Shown: positions 1 through 7,589 of the stretch, piece after piece | How positions within the stretch are numbered: position 1 is the first letter of the stretch | How the letters are laid out: every line of letters begins with the position of its first letter | Origin: Candidatus Brevifilum fermentans | Lineage (GTDB): Bacteria > Chloroflexota > Anaerolineae > Anaerolineales > Villigracilaceae | Direction of reading: 5' to 3' | NCBI GenBank assembly: GCA_945877125.1 | Contig: CAMCQT010000021.1 | Span: forward strand, 1-50,651 | Length of the DNA stretch: 50,651 nt | Notes under the pieces: generated by a model | The model's input: only the letters and a program-made list of their open reading frames with translations | Databases searched by the model: none | Told to the model about the DNA's origin: nothing | Made by a program: the position numbers and the translations under genes

Positions 1-356
1 AACAACCGCCCGCCGCTTCTGTTGAAAGCCTGGGTTCGACTGCCCAGGAACAGGACGATGCAGTGGCGTGGCTTGAATCGCTTGCCGCCAAACATGGAGC
101 CAAGCCCGAAGAGTTGGTGACCGACCCAAGCAAACGCAACGAAACTCCACCCGAATGGGTTACGCAAGCACAAAATATTAATCAACAACCGCCCGCCGCT
201 TCTGTTGAAAGCCTGGGTTCGACTGCCCAGGAACAGGACGATGCAGTGGCGTGGCTTGAATCACTTGCCGCCAAACACGGAGCCAAACCCGAAGAGTTGG
301 TCACCGACCCAAGCAAACGCAACGAAACTCCGCCCGAATGGGTCACGCAAGCGCAA
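1..356 (+). repeat. 183-bp in-frame tandem duplication inside the PDWL protein
   Basis: Bases 1-183 recur from 184 with only scattered substitutions until about 356. The period is 183 bp (61 codons), so the frame is kept. The first copy may continue upstream of the window. Differences are mostly third-position, consistent with a fairly recent duplication that stays coding. Confidence 0.9.
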
Positions 357-1703
357 TCCATCGGAGAAGCGCAATCAGCCTCTACATCTGCCGAAGCTGA
401 AAAATTAGATCAACAACCTGAAATAGTGGACAACGCGCTAAACATCGGAGAACAATTCTTTGCCGAATTTGAGAGCGCATCCATTGCCGCTCCTGCCATC
501 GATGAAACAAGCGCCTGGCTGCAAAGCCTTGATGAAGAAGAAAAACAGGCGCAAGCTTCGAGCAAGTTAGATGACCTTCCTGATTGGATGAGTGATTCTA
601 AATCTGAACCTGAGAAACTTCATCGCAGCGAAATTCCTGAGTGGCTAAGCGACACGCAACAGCCGCAAAACTCTGGTAATCAATTTGAATTTGCAAAACA
701 GGAATCGGACGCGCAACAAACAGACCTCCCCGACTGGTTAAGCGATATTGAAAATGATATCACCCCACAAAATGTTCAGCCCACTCAGAATGTGCCTGAA
801 AATGATCTGTCAGATTGGTTAAACGGGCTGGATAATGAGCCAGGTCTTCCGTTTGACGCCATCCCCACGCCTGACTCAATTCTATTTAAGTCAAAATCCA
901 GTGAGTCAGAGAAACAGGAACCTGCTATTGCAAAATCTGATCTGCCTGCCTGGTTAAGCGGTGTTGATGCTCAAAATGTGGAAGCGGAATCTGAGGATGA
1001 ATGGAAGGATTCCGTTCAGGAAGAACCTGCCATCTCTGACGCAGCGGAAACCGAGACGCCTGCTCCTGTAAGTTTGGGTGAAAATCTACCCGACTGGTTA
1101 AAAAACGTGGACGAAGAAGAGCCAGCAATCGCCGATGATGAAGACGATGATACGCCACCGTGGTTGCATCGAGAAAAATGGGAAGCGAAAGCAGAAGAAC
1201 CCCAAGAACCCATGCCCACCTCGCCTTCTGACTGGCATCCCATTGAGCCGAAGCCAACTCCGGTCTCCGAAGCGATACCTGTTCAACAACAGGAAGTTCC
1301 TGTTGCGCTTCACAAACCTTTTGCGCCGCAGGATGTACCTCCCCCACAGCCAGCCACGGTAGCACCACAACCATCAGCGCAGTTAGATGCGCCCGCCAAA
1401 AAGAAGAAAACCGGATTGCCTGTGAAAAAACAACAACCTGAAGCGCCGAACGTGGTCGCAGCATTGAATCAAGCAAAAGGCGAATTGGATCGAGGTGATA
1501 TTCCAGCCGCGTTGGCACATTATACGAAGCTCATCAAAAAAGGCAAGCACCTCGAAGAAACGATCCGCGACCTGACAGAATCGATCTATCGCTACCCTGT
1601 GGAAGTTGGGATCTGGCAAACATTGGGTGACGCATACATGCGTGCCAATCGCTTAAAAGAAGCGCTCGAAGCCTACAACAAGGCTGAAGAGTTAATTCGT
1701 TAA
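1..1703 (+). CDS. PDWL-motif repeat protein with C-terminal TPR (5' end outside window)
   Basis: The frame is open from the first bases (first full codon at 3), so the true start lies upstream. GTG at 63 is an internal valine codon of a repeat, not a start. The protein opens with a 61-residue tandem duplication (183-bp DNA repeat). It then carries a spaced series of short acidic-hydrophobic motifs of the form [L/T/I]P[D/E]W[L/M], for example DLPDWLSD, EIPEWLSD, DLPDWLSDIEND and NLPDWLKNVDEEE, separated by acidic, proline- and glutamine-rich disordered sequence. The last ~85 residues look like TPR helices (ALAHYTKLIKKGK, WQTLGDAYMRANRLKEALEA). No signal peptide can be judged. Family-level inference: a cytoplasmic scaffold whose PDWL peptides dock to a partner; the partner is unknown. 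Gene call certain, function unknown. Confidence 0.85.
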   Translation, partial: QPPAASVESLGSTAQEQDDAVAWLESLAAKHGAKPEELVTDPSKRNETPPEWVTQAQNINQQPPAASVESLGSTAQEQDDAVAWLESLAAKHGAKPEELVTDPSKRNETPPEWVTQAQSIGEAQSASTSAEAEKLDQQPEIVDNALNIGEQFFAEFESASIAAPAIDETSAWLQSLDEEEKQAQASSKLDDLPDWMSDSKSEPEKLHRSEIPEWLSDTQQPQNSGNQFEFAKQESDAQQTDLPDWLSDIENDITPQNVQPTQNVPENDLSDWLNGLDNEPGLPFDAIPTPDSILFKSKSSESEKQEPAIAKSDLPAWLSGVDAQNVEAESEDEWKDSVQEEPAISDAAETETPAPVSLGENLPDWLKNVDEEEPAIADDEDDDTPPWLHREKWEAKAEEPQEPMPTSPSDWHPIEPKPTPVSEAIPVQQQEVPVALHKPFAPQDVPPPQPATVAPQPSAQLDAPAKKKKTGLPVKKQQPEAPNVVAALNQAKGELDRGDIPAALAHYTKLIKKGKHLEETIRDLTESIYRYPVEVGIWQTLGDAYMRANRLKEALEAYNKAEELIR

Positions 1704-1708
1704 TTCCA

Positions 1709-1762
1709 AAGGGCAACCATAAAAGGTTGCCCTTACGGTTCCAGGCAGGGATAAACCCTGCC
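1709..1762 (+). terminator. Two consecutive hairpins between the TPR gene and ndk
   Basis: A 10-bp perfect stem (AAGGGCAACC / GGTTGCCCTT, 1709-1734) is followed by a second stem (GGCAGGG / CCCTGCC, 1744-1762). There is no strong T-tract directly after the first hairpin, so it may be a weak terminator or a processing site, or simply an intergenic palindromic repeat. Confidence 0.45.
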
Positions 1763-1790
1763 CCTACATTTTTATTTCGGAGGATTTTCT

Positions 1791-2243
1791 GTGGAAAGAA
1801 CACTCGTACTTGTAAAACCCGATGGTGTACAACGTGGACTCATTGGTGAAGTAATTGCCCGCTTTGAACGCCGTGGACTTCGGCTTGTTGCCGCGAAATT
1901 TATTCAAGTCAGCACTGAGTTGGCTGAAACCCATTACGCCGAACACAAAGGCAAGCCGTTTTATGAAGGCTTAATCTCCTATATCACCTCTGCGCCTGTG
2001 ATGGCAATGGTTTGGGAAGGACCCAATGCGGTTGTCGCTGTGCGCCAGACCGTTGGCTCAACCAAGCCCGTGGAAGCTGCACCTGGCACCATCCGTCATG
2101 ACTATGCCCTTGAAGTGGGACGCAACTTGATCCACGCTTCAGACAAGCCCGAAACCGGCGAACGCGAAGTTGCGCTTTGGTTCAAGAAGGAAGAACTCAT
2201 TGATTGGAAGCGTGCAGTGGATCAATGGGTGTTTGAGAAATAG
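1791..2243 (+). CDS. ndk: Nucleoside diphosphate kinase
   Basis: This 150-residue protein transfers the gamma phosphate between nucleoside triphosphates and diphosphates through a phosphohistidine, balancing the NTP pools in the cytosol. The N-terminus ([20 protein letters not shown]) is the standard NDK opening. The catalytic histidine lies in NLIHASD; most family members have NxxHGSD, so a glycine is replaced by alanine next to the active site. EREVALWF near the C-terminus is also typical. Start is GTG at 1791, 7 bases after a clear CGGAGGA ribosome site; no better ATG exists. Length matches the family. It stands alone, with hairpins before it and a terminator after it. Confidence 0.96.
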   Translation: MERTLVLVKPDGVQRGLIGEVIARFERRGLRLVAAKFIQVSTELAETHYAEHKGKPFYEGLISYITSAPVMAMVWEGPNAVVAVRQTVGSTKPVEAAPGTIRHDYALEVGRNLIHASDKPETGEREVALWFKKEELIDWKRAVDQWVFEK

Positions 2244-2285
2244 GCAAGTAAAAAGTAATAAGTGACAAGTAATAAGGTAAAAGGA

Positions 2286-2315
2286 AAATCCCGCACAACA
2301 TGCGCGGGATTTTTT
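2286..2315 (+). terminator. Rho-independent terminator after ndk
   Basis: AAATCCCGC pairs with GCGGGATTT around a short loop and is followed by a run of six T. It lies between convergent ndk and rsfS. Confidence 0.8.
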
Positions 2316-2340
2316 CATCCTTCAAGTTTCATCCTTTTTA

Positions 2341-2685
2341 TTACTGCACTCTCAACAACACCTTGCCGTCTTCCCATAATTCTTCCAAATTATAAAATCC
2401 GCGCTGGTCGGGGGAGAATAGATGCACAACCGTATCGCCATAGTCCACGATCACCCAGCCGTCACGGGCGAAGCCTTGCTTCTTTCCCTTTTTATCATGT
2501 TTGGCTTTCATATCATCAACAATGGCGTCGGCAAGCGCGTTGATCATACGGTCACTTGTACCGGTACAAATAATGAAATAGTCTGTAAAAGAGACGATGC
2601 CTTTCAGATCAATCAGGACTATATCTTCACCCTTTTTGTCTTCAAGGGAGTTTACAATTTCACGTGCAAATTCGAGTGCGTTCAG
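2341..2685 (-). CDS. rsfS: Ribosome silencing factor RsfS (Iojap family), likely CTG start
   Basis: RsfS binds ribosomal protein L14 on the 50S subunit and blocks subunit joining when nutrients are short. The last 68 residues follow an internal ATG at 2547, but the same frame continues 46 codons upstream and encodes the conserved N-terminal half (LEFAREIVNSLEDKKGEDI, then FTDYFIICTGTSDRM, matching the usual ADYFVICSGTSDRQ). An in-frame TGA (2689-2691) closes the frame two codons above CTG 2685, and no ATG, GTG or TTG lies between that stop and the conserved block. A GAGGTGA ribosome site sits 3 bases upstream of this CTG, so it is the probable start, giving 114 residues, normal for the family. 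It lies 8 bases after thpR and is likely co-translated with it. Confidence 0.88.
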   Translation of the reverse strand: MNALEFAREIVNSLEDKKGEDIVLIDLKGIVSFTDYFIICTGTSDRMINALADAIVDDMKAKHDKKGKKQGFARDGWVIVDYGDTVVHLFSPDQRGFYNLEELWEDGKVLLRVQ

Positions 2686-2693
2686 GTTTCACC

Positions 2694-3278
2694 TCATGAT
2701 TTGGATAATGGTGCGGAAAATAATTTCGTGTAAATGGATCCGCTGGGTTGTAATTCACTTTTGAAAAGATGGACGGAGTCTACTCTGGCTATGCCAATAT
2801 TGCCAAGTTGAATCGTATCCAAAGTCGTACGAATTTTTTGCAGTTCCTGCGGACTGACGGTCTGTCGAACACGTCCGATGGTGAGATGCGGGGAAAAGGC
2901 GCGCTCTTCCTGTTCGTACCCCAGACGGGTTGTGCCTGCTTCGATACTTTTTTGCAGGGAAGCCAAATCTGTCGGGGTCTGGATCCCAATCCAAAGCAGG
3001 CGGGGTTTGCGCGAGTTTGGGAATGAGCCGAGTCCGCCCAGTTGTAGATTGAATTGTGGATGTGAATCCGCTTCACGAGCGAGCAATTGTTTTAGAAACT
3101 CCAGATGCGAGGTATTAATATCTCCGAGAAACTTCAAGGTTAGATGCATGTTCTGGGTGGGAATCCAACGAACAAGATCATCTCCCAATGTTTGGCGCAG
3201 GCGAGTCGTTTGTTTTTGAATTGCATCACAAACCTGAGCAGGAAGTTCTATGGCGATGAAAGAGCGCAGTAGACTCAT
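2694..3278 (-). CDS. thpR: RNA 2',3'-cyclic phosphodiesterase (2H family)
   Basis: A 194-residue member of the LigT/ThpR branch of the 2H phosphoesterases, which hydrolyse 2',3'-cyclic phosphate ends on RNA (historically also RNA ligase activity). The two family HxTx motifs are present: HLTLKFLGD in the first half and HLTIGRV in the second. The frame is open further upstream, but homologous sequence begins at MSLLRSFIAIELP; ATG 3278 is therefore the start. The gene lies 10 bases downstream of the response-regulator stop and its own stop overlaps the ribosome site of rsfS, so the three genes form one minus-strand operon. Soluble, no signal peptide. Confidence 0.92.
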   Translation of the reverse strand: MSLLRSFIAIELPAQVCDAIQKQTTRLRQTLGDDLVRWIPTQNMHLTLKFLGDINTSHLEFLKQLLAREADSHPQFNLQLGGLGSFPNSRKPRLLWIGIQTPTDLASLQKSIEAGTTRLGYEQEERAFSPHLTIGRVRQTVSPQELQKIRTTLDTIQLGNIGIARVDSVHLFKSELQPSGSIYTKLFSAPLSKS

Positions 3279-3288
3279 GCGATGTTGC

Positions 3289-3666
3289 TTATACCTTATG
3301 TAATACCTGTTCCACTGCCTGCTTGAGGTCAAGGAAACCAACGGGTTTGGTGAGATACATGGATGCGCCTGCTTCAAGTCCGATCTTAATATCACCGGGC
3401 ATACTCTTGGCAGAGACGATAATAACAGGGATGGAGTACAAATCTGGCTCACGCCGCATATAGCGCAGGACTTCAAGCCCAGAAATGTCTGGCATCATAA
3501 CATCGAGGATGATAACGTCTGGCTTTTCCTGTGTGATCATCGGGATGGCAGGCGCGCTGGAAAACATTTTGAGCACGCGGAAGCCGTTCACCCGCATCAT
3601 TTCTGCAAACATTTCAGCGGCATCTGGTTCGTCTTCAATAATCATGACTGTTTTTTGTGCATCCAT
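3289..3666 (-). CDS. Stand-alone response regulator receiver (CheY-like)
   Basis: A single receiver domain of 125 residues with no output domain. Conserved residues are visible: acidic pair in IIEDEPDA (residues 11-12), phospho-acceptor Asp55 in VIILDVMMPD, Ser85 in IIVSAKS and Lys107 in YLTKPVG. It would receive phosphate from an unlinked histidine kinase and act by protein contact. ATG 3666 is preceded by AGAGGA. It heads the operon with thpR and rsfS. A kinase partner is not adjacent; the sensor kinase at 23.3 kb is a conceivable but unproven partner. Confidence 0.93.
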   Translation of the reverse strand: MDAQKTVMIIEDEPDAAEMFAEMMRVNGFRVLKMFSSAPAIPMITQEKPDVIILDVMMPDISGLEVLRYMRREPDLYSIPVIIVSAKSMPGDIKIGLEAGASMYLTKPVGFLDLKQAVEQVLHKV

Positions 3667-3968
3667 GTTTTTTTATCCTCTGGGCTAAAAATAGCATAAT
3701 ACAGTTGAATTGGCAAGGGCTGTTTTAGTGTGGCGCATGGTTTTTCCAAGGTCAGAAAATCTTTAACGCGAATGGCTCGAATAACGCGAATTTTTTATTA
3801 AGTTTCGCGAAAATTCGCCCAATTTGCGCTTTTCGCATTAACTCTTGCTACAAAATAAAAAAGATGTCAAGCGACCTTGGAATCACCATGTAGTGTGGCG
3901 TCCATTCGTAAGAATCTTTGTTTCGCAATGGTCTATTTATGACAACAACATTTTTTATTGGAGGAACC
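3667..3968. other. Intergenic region with degenerate GCGAAT-type palindromic repeat
   Basis: No credible gene. Bases 3757-3842 hold alternating GCGAA / TTCGC blocks (AACGCGAAT, TTTCGCGAAAATTCGCC). The reverse complement of 42085-42156 shares several of these blocks (CTTAACGCGAAT-like start, TTCGCCCAATTTG), so this looks like a dispersed intergenic repeat. The region must also hold the divergent promoters for the response regulator and the DUF1684 gene, but I see no convincing pair of hexamers. Confidence 0.5.
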
Positions 3969-4475
3969 ATGACAGCGTTGCAAACCTTTCGCGCAGAGAA
4001 GGATATTTTTTTTGGGAAACACCCGCAGAGTCCGCTTACCCGTGAACAAAAGAAGAATTTTCACAGCTTGAATTATTTTCCTGAAAACAACGACTTATGT
4101 CTTGAAGTAAAAGTGGATGAGTTCCCGCTCAAAGAACAATTTGAAATGCAGACTTCAACGGGAACCGTGCAAATCTACGAGAAGTACGGCAAGTTCAAAT
4201 TTATGGTGGATGAGGTTGAAGCAGAGTTGACCATTTACCAAAGTGAGCACGGATTCTTCCTGCCCTTCGTCGATTCGCTGGCTGGCAGTGAAACCTACGG
4301 AGCGGGTCGTTATCTTGAGCCTGAGCCATTGCCTGGCGGACGTTTTCTTGTGGATTTCAACATTGCCTACAATCCATATTGTGCCTACAACGAGATGTGG
4401 TCATGTCCACTCACACCTGCAGAAAATCGGCTGAAAGTAGCAGTACGCGCAGGGGAAAAGCTGTTTCATGAATAA
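3969..4475 (+). CDS. DUF1684 family protein
   Basis: A 168-residue soluble protein. The C-terminal half carries the hallmark block of DUF1684: ETYGAGRYLEPEPLPGG, then VDFNIAYNPYCAYNEMWSCP and ENRLKVAVRAGEK. The N-terminus (FRAEKDIFFGKHPQSPLT) also fits the family. The biochemical role is not established. The frame extends upstream to 3918, but ATG 3969 has a strong TTGGAGG ribosome site 6 bases before it, and homology begins there. Monocistronic, with a terminator directly after the stop. Confidence 0.85.
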   Translation: MTALQTFRAEKDIFFGKHPQSPLTREQKKNFHSLNYFPENNDLCLEVKVDEFPLKEQFEMQTSTGTVQIYEKYGKFKFMVDEVEAELTIYQSEHGFFLPFVDSLAGSETYGAGRYLEPEPLPGGRFLVDFNIAYNPYCAYNEMWSCPLTPAENRLKVAVRAGEKLFHE

Positions 4476-4479
4476 AAAA

Positions 4480-4515
4480 AGAGAGAGTCGCCCACAAAGC
4501 GGCTCTCTCTTTTTA
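4480..4515. terminator. Bidirectional terminator
   Basis: GAGAGAGTCGC pairs with GCGGCTCTCTC (one mismatch near the loop), flanked by A-run and T-run. It serves the DUF1684 gene and the convergent DUF5667 gene. Confidence 0.8.
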
Positions 4516-4532
4516 TTCAAATGGATGATTGG

Positions 4533-5564
4533 TTAAGGCTGTCCGCCGTTTTGCTGACCTAAGCCACTTTCTGGTGCGTTCTGCTGTGGCTCGGCTGGAG
4601 CATCAGGTTGATTATCGCCGTTGCCATTTTGTAGCTGTTGCTGTTCGTTTGTGCCGTTCTGAGGTTCGGGGGTTCCCATGCTTCCATTTTGTAATCCTGT
4701 GCCATCCAAAACTGGGGTGCAGGAGACTTGCGGAACAACCACAGGGCTTTCAGTTGCAAGCGGATCTTCGGTGGCGACAGGGACTTCAGTAGCGACCTCG
4801 GTGGCAACTTCTGTCGGTTCTTCGGTGACAGGCGCTTCAGTGGGTTCAGCCGTTGCAATGCCTATTTGATTCTGGTGACGATAGACAAAACCTTGCGGGT
4901 CAGCCAAACCATCAGCAACCTGATTCAATTGGAGGCGGAGCATATCGCGGGTCTGGTCGAGGATCGGCTCGCAATCGGTGCAAGTCCCATCCTGCAACTT
5001 ATCCAGCAAGCGATCTTGAGTCTGCAAGCGGTCGCGGATTAATAACAGCGTGTCGGTCACTTCGGTCTCATCCAACGTGGATGCGATTTGCAATGCCTGA
5101 TCAATTCGATCCTGCGCGCGCGTGGTCAATGCGGCGGGCGGGGTGACGCCCAAAGAATTCAACGCGATCATTTCTTCGGTGCGGGTTCGCGCCTGTTGCA
5201 TCAGCAAATCAACTTCTGTGGCGGGGTCGGTGTTGAAAAATAATTGCGCGTCTTCGCTGAGCAGTTTGATTTGATACAACGCGCCGGTGGGCAGGTCGTC
5301 TTGTGCGGCAGCAACGGTGGCGTTGCCTCCAAATAACAAGCCGACGAGGACAAGGGTGGATACGATTAAGTTCATGGCTAATTTCTCCTTTTGTTGAAAG
5401 ATTGTCGTCCACCCACTATGACGCCGATTTTCACTCAGAGATACTGCCTCAGCCAAAAACTTGTTTTTTCCACGGGCGGCGGCGCGCGGGTCGCGGGTAG
5501 GAACAGATTTCAATTCATTCAATAGTTCAGCCAATCGCGGGTCAAGATTATCATTTGTCATCAT
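4533..5564 (-). CDS. DUF5667 membrane-anchored protein, sigma-factor partner
   Basis: A 343-residue protein with a short cytoplasmic N-terminus, one membrane segment (LIVSTLVLVGLLFGG, residues ~68-85), a DUF5667 domain opening PTGALYQIKLLSEDAQ, a helical stretch, then a long disordered tail of glutamate/threonine/proline and finally asparagine/glutamine-rich sequence (repeats of QNG). It directly follows the ECF sigma gene with an overlapping TGATG, so ATG 5564 is the likely start (a GTG lies one codon upstream). Position and topology are those of an anti-sigma or sigma-associated factor. DUF5667 proteins often sit beside sigma factors, but I cannot see a zinc anti-sigma motif, so the anti-sigma role is inference. 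The outside part may sense an extracellular signal. Confidence 0.8.
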   Translation of the reverse strand: MMTNDNLDPRLAELLNELKSVPTRDPRAAARGKNKFLAEAVSLSENRRHSGWTTIFQQKEKLAMNLIVSTLVLVGLLFGGNATVAAAQDDLPTGALYQIKLLSEDAQLFFNTDPATEVDLLMQQARTRTEEMIALNSLGVTPPAALTTRAQDRIDQALQIASTLDETEVTDTLLLIRDRLQTQDRLLDKLQDGTCTDCEPILDQTRDMLRLQLNQVADGLADPQGFVYRHQNQIGIATAEPTEAPVTEEPTEVATEVATEVPVATEDPLATESPVVVPQVSCTPVLDGTGLQNGSMGTPEPQNGTNEQQQLQNGNGDNQPDAPAEPQQNAPESGLGQQNGGQP

Positions 5565-6091
5565 CACACCTCATCCAATAGAATTTTTTGCAGTTGCGCC
5601 AGCGCGCGATGTTGCAGAGATTTGACCGCGCCAACGGGTTTACGCAGCGCGTGCGCAATCTCTTCGTTCTCCCAGCCTTCAAGAAATTTGAGCGACACGA
5701 CCTGCTGTTGATCTTCTGTCAACTTGTGCAATGCCGCCCGCACAAGATTCTTTCGCAGGTTATTCTCTGCAACGCCCTCGGTGGTTTCGGCTTGCGGCAG
5801 GTCATCGTCTAATTCTTCGGTCAAAGGCTGGCGGCGATAGTGATCCACAACCAAATTATGCGCCGTGCGAAACAAATAGGCTTGCAAATAATCACGCGGA
5901 CCTTTGCCCGCCTGCAAGGCTTTCAGAAAGCGACTGAAGGTTTCAGACACGCAATCTTCCGCCGCGTTTTCATCTCCGAGCAGGCGCATGGCATAGCGAT
6001 ACAAGCGCGGACTGTAGAGGTCGTAAATCTCAGTCAGCGCGCGCGTATCAAATTGACCTGCCTTGGTTAATAGCTCTTGTTCTGGAATCAC
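5564..6091 (-). CDS. RNA polymerase sigma factor, ECF/sigma-70 family
   Basis: A 175-residue sigma factor. Region 2 is seen in LTEIYDLYSPRLYRYAMRL and EDCVSETFSRFLKAL; region 4 in LTEDQQQVVSLKFLEGWENE and KPVGAVKSLQHRALAQL, a helix-turn-helix for -35 recognition. Start is GTG 6091, preceded at about 8 bases by AAGGTGAG; no ATG fits. The stop overlaps the start of the DUF5667 gene, implying translational coupling. Its regulon is unknown. The minus-strand redox genes just upstream (6188-8750) point the same way, but a 96-base gap separates them. Confidence 0.93.
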   Translation of the reverse strand: MIPEQELLTKAGQFDTRALTEIYDLYSPRLYRYAMRLLGDENAAEDCVSETFSRFLKALQAGKGPRDYLQAYLFRTAHNLVVDHYRRQPLTEELDDDLPQAETTEGVAENNLRKNLVRAALHKLTEDQQQVVSLKFLEGWENEEIAHALRKPVGAVKSLQHRALAQLQKILLDEV

Positions 6092-6187
6092 GTTGTCTCA
6101 CCTTATATGACGTTGGACGGGCGAAAAAGATACGGGGCGATTAAATTTCGATTCGCGCTTCGCGCCCCGCTGATAATTGATTCAGAT

Positions 6188-6619
6188 TCACTCGGCATTT
6201 TTCCCCGCCCACAGCGGATTCCCCAGCGCGTCTCGGAAAGTGTAAATTTGTTCTGTGCCATCCAATGTGACAGTGATTGCACTGTACGCAGTTTTACCAC
6301 CTGGGATAAATACCTCAACCGTAACCCGCTCCCCCACCTGCGGAGCAAATCCGATGGAGCGGTTGTAGCGCGAGTTGCCAAGTTCGATATACAAAGATTG
6401 CCCATCGTCGGCGGTGATGGATAATTGCCTCAGATCGTAGCCGCTGACCACGCCGCGCAAAACCGTCACTTCGGGCGGAGTTTCACTCGCGCCGTCGTGA
6501 TTGCCTCCGCCGCGCCCGCTGCCGTCAGTTTGCCACCAGCCCAAATCAGCCGTCAGCAGAATTCCGCCGAACATCACAACCAGCACGATCAAACCGACAA
6601 CTTTGGAATTCAATCTCAT
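6188..6619 (-). CDS. Small membrane-anchored protein with LGNSRY/IGFAP domain
   Basis: A 143-residue protein with one N-terminal membrane segment (VVGLIVLVVMFGGILLT), a glycine-rich spacer and a compact beta-rich domain (LYIELGNSRYNRSIGFAP, VGERVTVEVF, then SAITVTLDGTEQIYTFRD and PLWAGKN). The same domain forms the C-terminus of the DUF2202 protein at 7590-8750. ATG 6619 overlaps the stop of the polyferredoxin gene by 4 bases (ATGA), so the two are coupled. Function not known; the domain is exported and could bind a cofactor or a partner of the ferritin-like protein. The longer upstream frame lies in the polyferredoxin gene and is ignored. Confidence 0.8.
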   Translation of the reverse strand: MRLNSKVVGLIVLVVMFGGILLTADLGWWQTDGSGRGGGNHDGASETPPEVTVLRGVVSGYDLRQLSITADDGQSLYIELGNSRYNRSIGFAPQVGERVTVEVFIPGGKTAYSAITVTLDGTEQIYTFRDALGNPLWAGKNAE

Positions 6620-7467
6620 TCCATGCCTCCCAATCCCAAATAGATTGTATTTTTTGCAGGGCAGCACGCCTCGGAGGTACATTCCATGCAGGTGATACAT
6701 TGATGGTCGCGGATGACGGTGTGCTTGCTGATTTCAATATTCATCGGGCAAAGTATGGAACAGGCGTCACCTTTTAAGTTGCATGTGCCTTGATTGCGAC
6801 GAATGGTAAAGAAGCGGAACAGGTTGCTGATTCCCAACACCGCGCCAAACGGACAGGCATACTTGCACCACGGGCGTTCCACCAAAAGACTGAGCAGCAA
6901 AATACTTTCCAAAATCAACAGGGCGGTGATGCTCACTTCGCCTGTCCAAAAGTTGAATAGCGCAAAGTATGGGTCATAATTTTGAAAGACAAGGCTGGCG
7001 CTGGTGAAGGTGACGTACAGCACCCAAGCCAAAACGCCGTAGCGCAGGTAGCGTAGCACGCGGTCGAGTTTGCTGGGGATGAATTGGTTGTACATTTTAT
7101 TGCCGAACCATTTGCGCCCCAGTTTGCCAACCCATTCTTGCACCGTTCCCAGCGGACAGACCCAGCCGCAGAAAACAGGACCCAGCAGCAGGGAGAGAAG
7201 CAGCGTCAAATCCAGCAAAATAATCGATGAGGCGCGCACTTTTTGAATCAACGTGCCTGTCATCAAAAGCTGAGCCATTGTCTCCACGCCGCCAAATGGA
7301 CACAGCGCATGAAGCGAGGCGCTCGATAAAAAGGATACCCCGCCACCGTTTCTGACCAGCGTGTGATTGACGCTGATGAAAGCGATTAGCAGAAAAAACA
7401 AAACCTGAACAACCTTGCGCGCCCAAATACTGCGCTTGTGAAAAATTTGAAACTTCGGCAATTTCAT
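6616..7467 (-). CDS. Membrane polyferredoxin, NapH/NosR-like 4Fe-4S protein
   Basis: A 283-residue inner-membrane electron carrier. It has about five membrane segments. Two CP-type cysteine clusters end membrane helices (CGWVCPLGTVQEW and CKYACPFGAVLG), as in NapH, NosR and CcoG. At the C-terminus are two ferredoxin-like clusters (CNLKGDACSILCP and CITCMECTSEACCP). Such proteins move electrons from the quinone pool or cytosol to exported redox enzymes. ATG 7467 has a strong AAGGAGG site; the frame upstream of it lacks homology. It lies between a DUF2202 protein and a small membrane-anchored protein that share a domain, suggesting one redox module. The terminal oxidoreductase it feeds is not evident. 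Confidence 0.88.
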   Translation of the reverse strand: MKLPKFQIFHKRSIWARKVVQVLFFLLIAFISVNHTLVRNGGGVSFLSSASLHALCPFGGVETMAQLLMTGTLIQKVRASSIILLDLTLLLSLLLGPVFCGWVCPLGTVQEWVGKLGRKWFGNKMYNQFIPSKLDRVLRYLRYGVLAWVLYVTFTSASLVFQNYDPYFALFNFWTGEVSITALLILESILLLSLLVERPWCKYACPFGAVLGISNLFRFFTIRRNQGTCNLKGDACSILCPMNIEISKHTVIRDHQCITCMECTSEACCPAKNTIYLGLGGME

Positions 7468-7534
7468 CGCCGCCTCCTTGCATAAAACATGGATAACCAC
7501 CCTCGCCGATGGCTATCCATGTCATTCGTTATTT

Positions 7535-7586
7535 GGAGTTCGGAAGTTCTACTTCCGAATTTGCAAAAGTAGAACTTTTGCACTCC
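7535..7586. repeat. Dispersed double-palindrome repeat, copy 1
   Basis: The element reads GGAGTTCGGAAG...CTTCCGAA, then GCAAAAG..CTTTTGCACTCC: two adjacent palindromes bounded by GGAGT / ACTCC. A near-identical copy lies at 8962-9012. It sits between the DUF2202 and polyferredoxin genes. Confidence 0.85.
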
Positions 7587-7589
7587 AGA

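Noticed and set aside
925-1518. 197-codon minus-strand frame
   Set aside because: It is a shadow of the PDWL-motif gene; no start signal or recognisable domain.
2341-2547. RsfS as a 68-residue protein from ATG 2547
   Set aside because: The conserved first half of the family lies in frame upstream.
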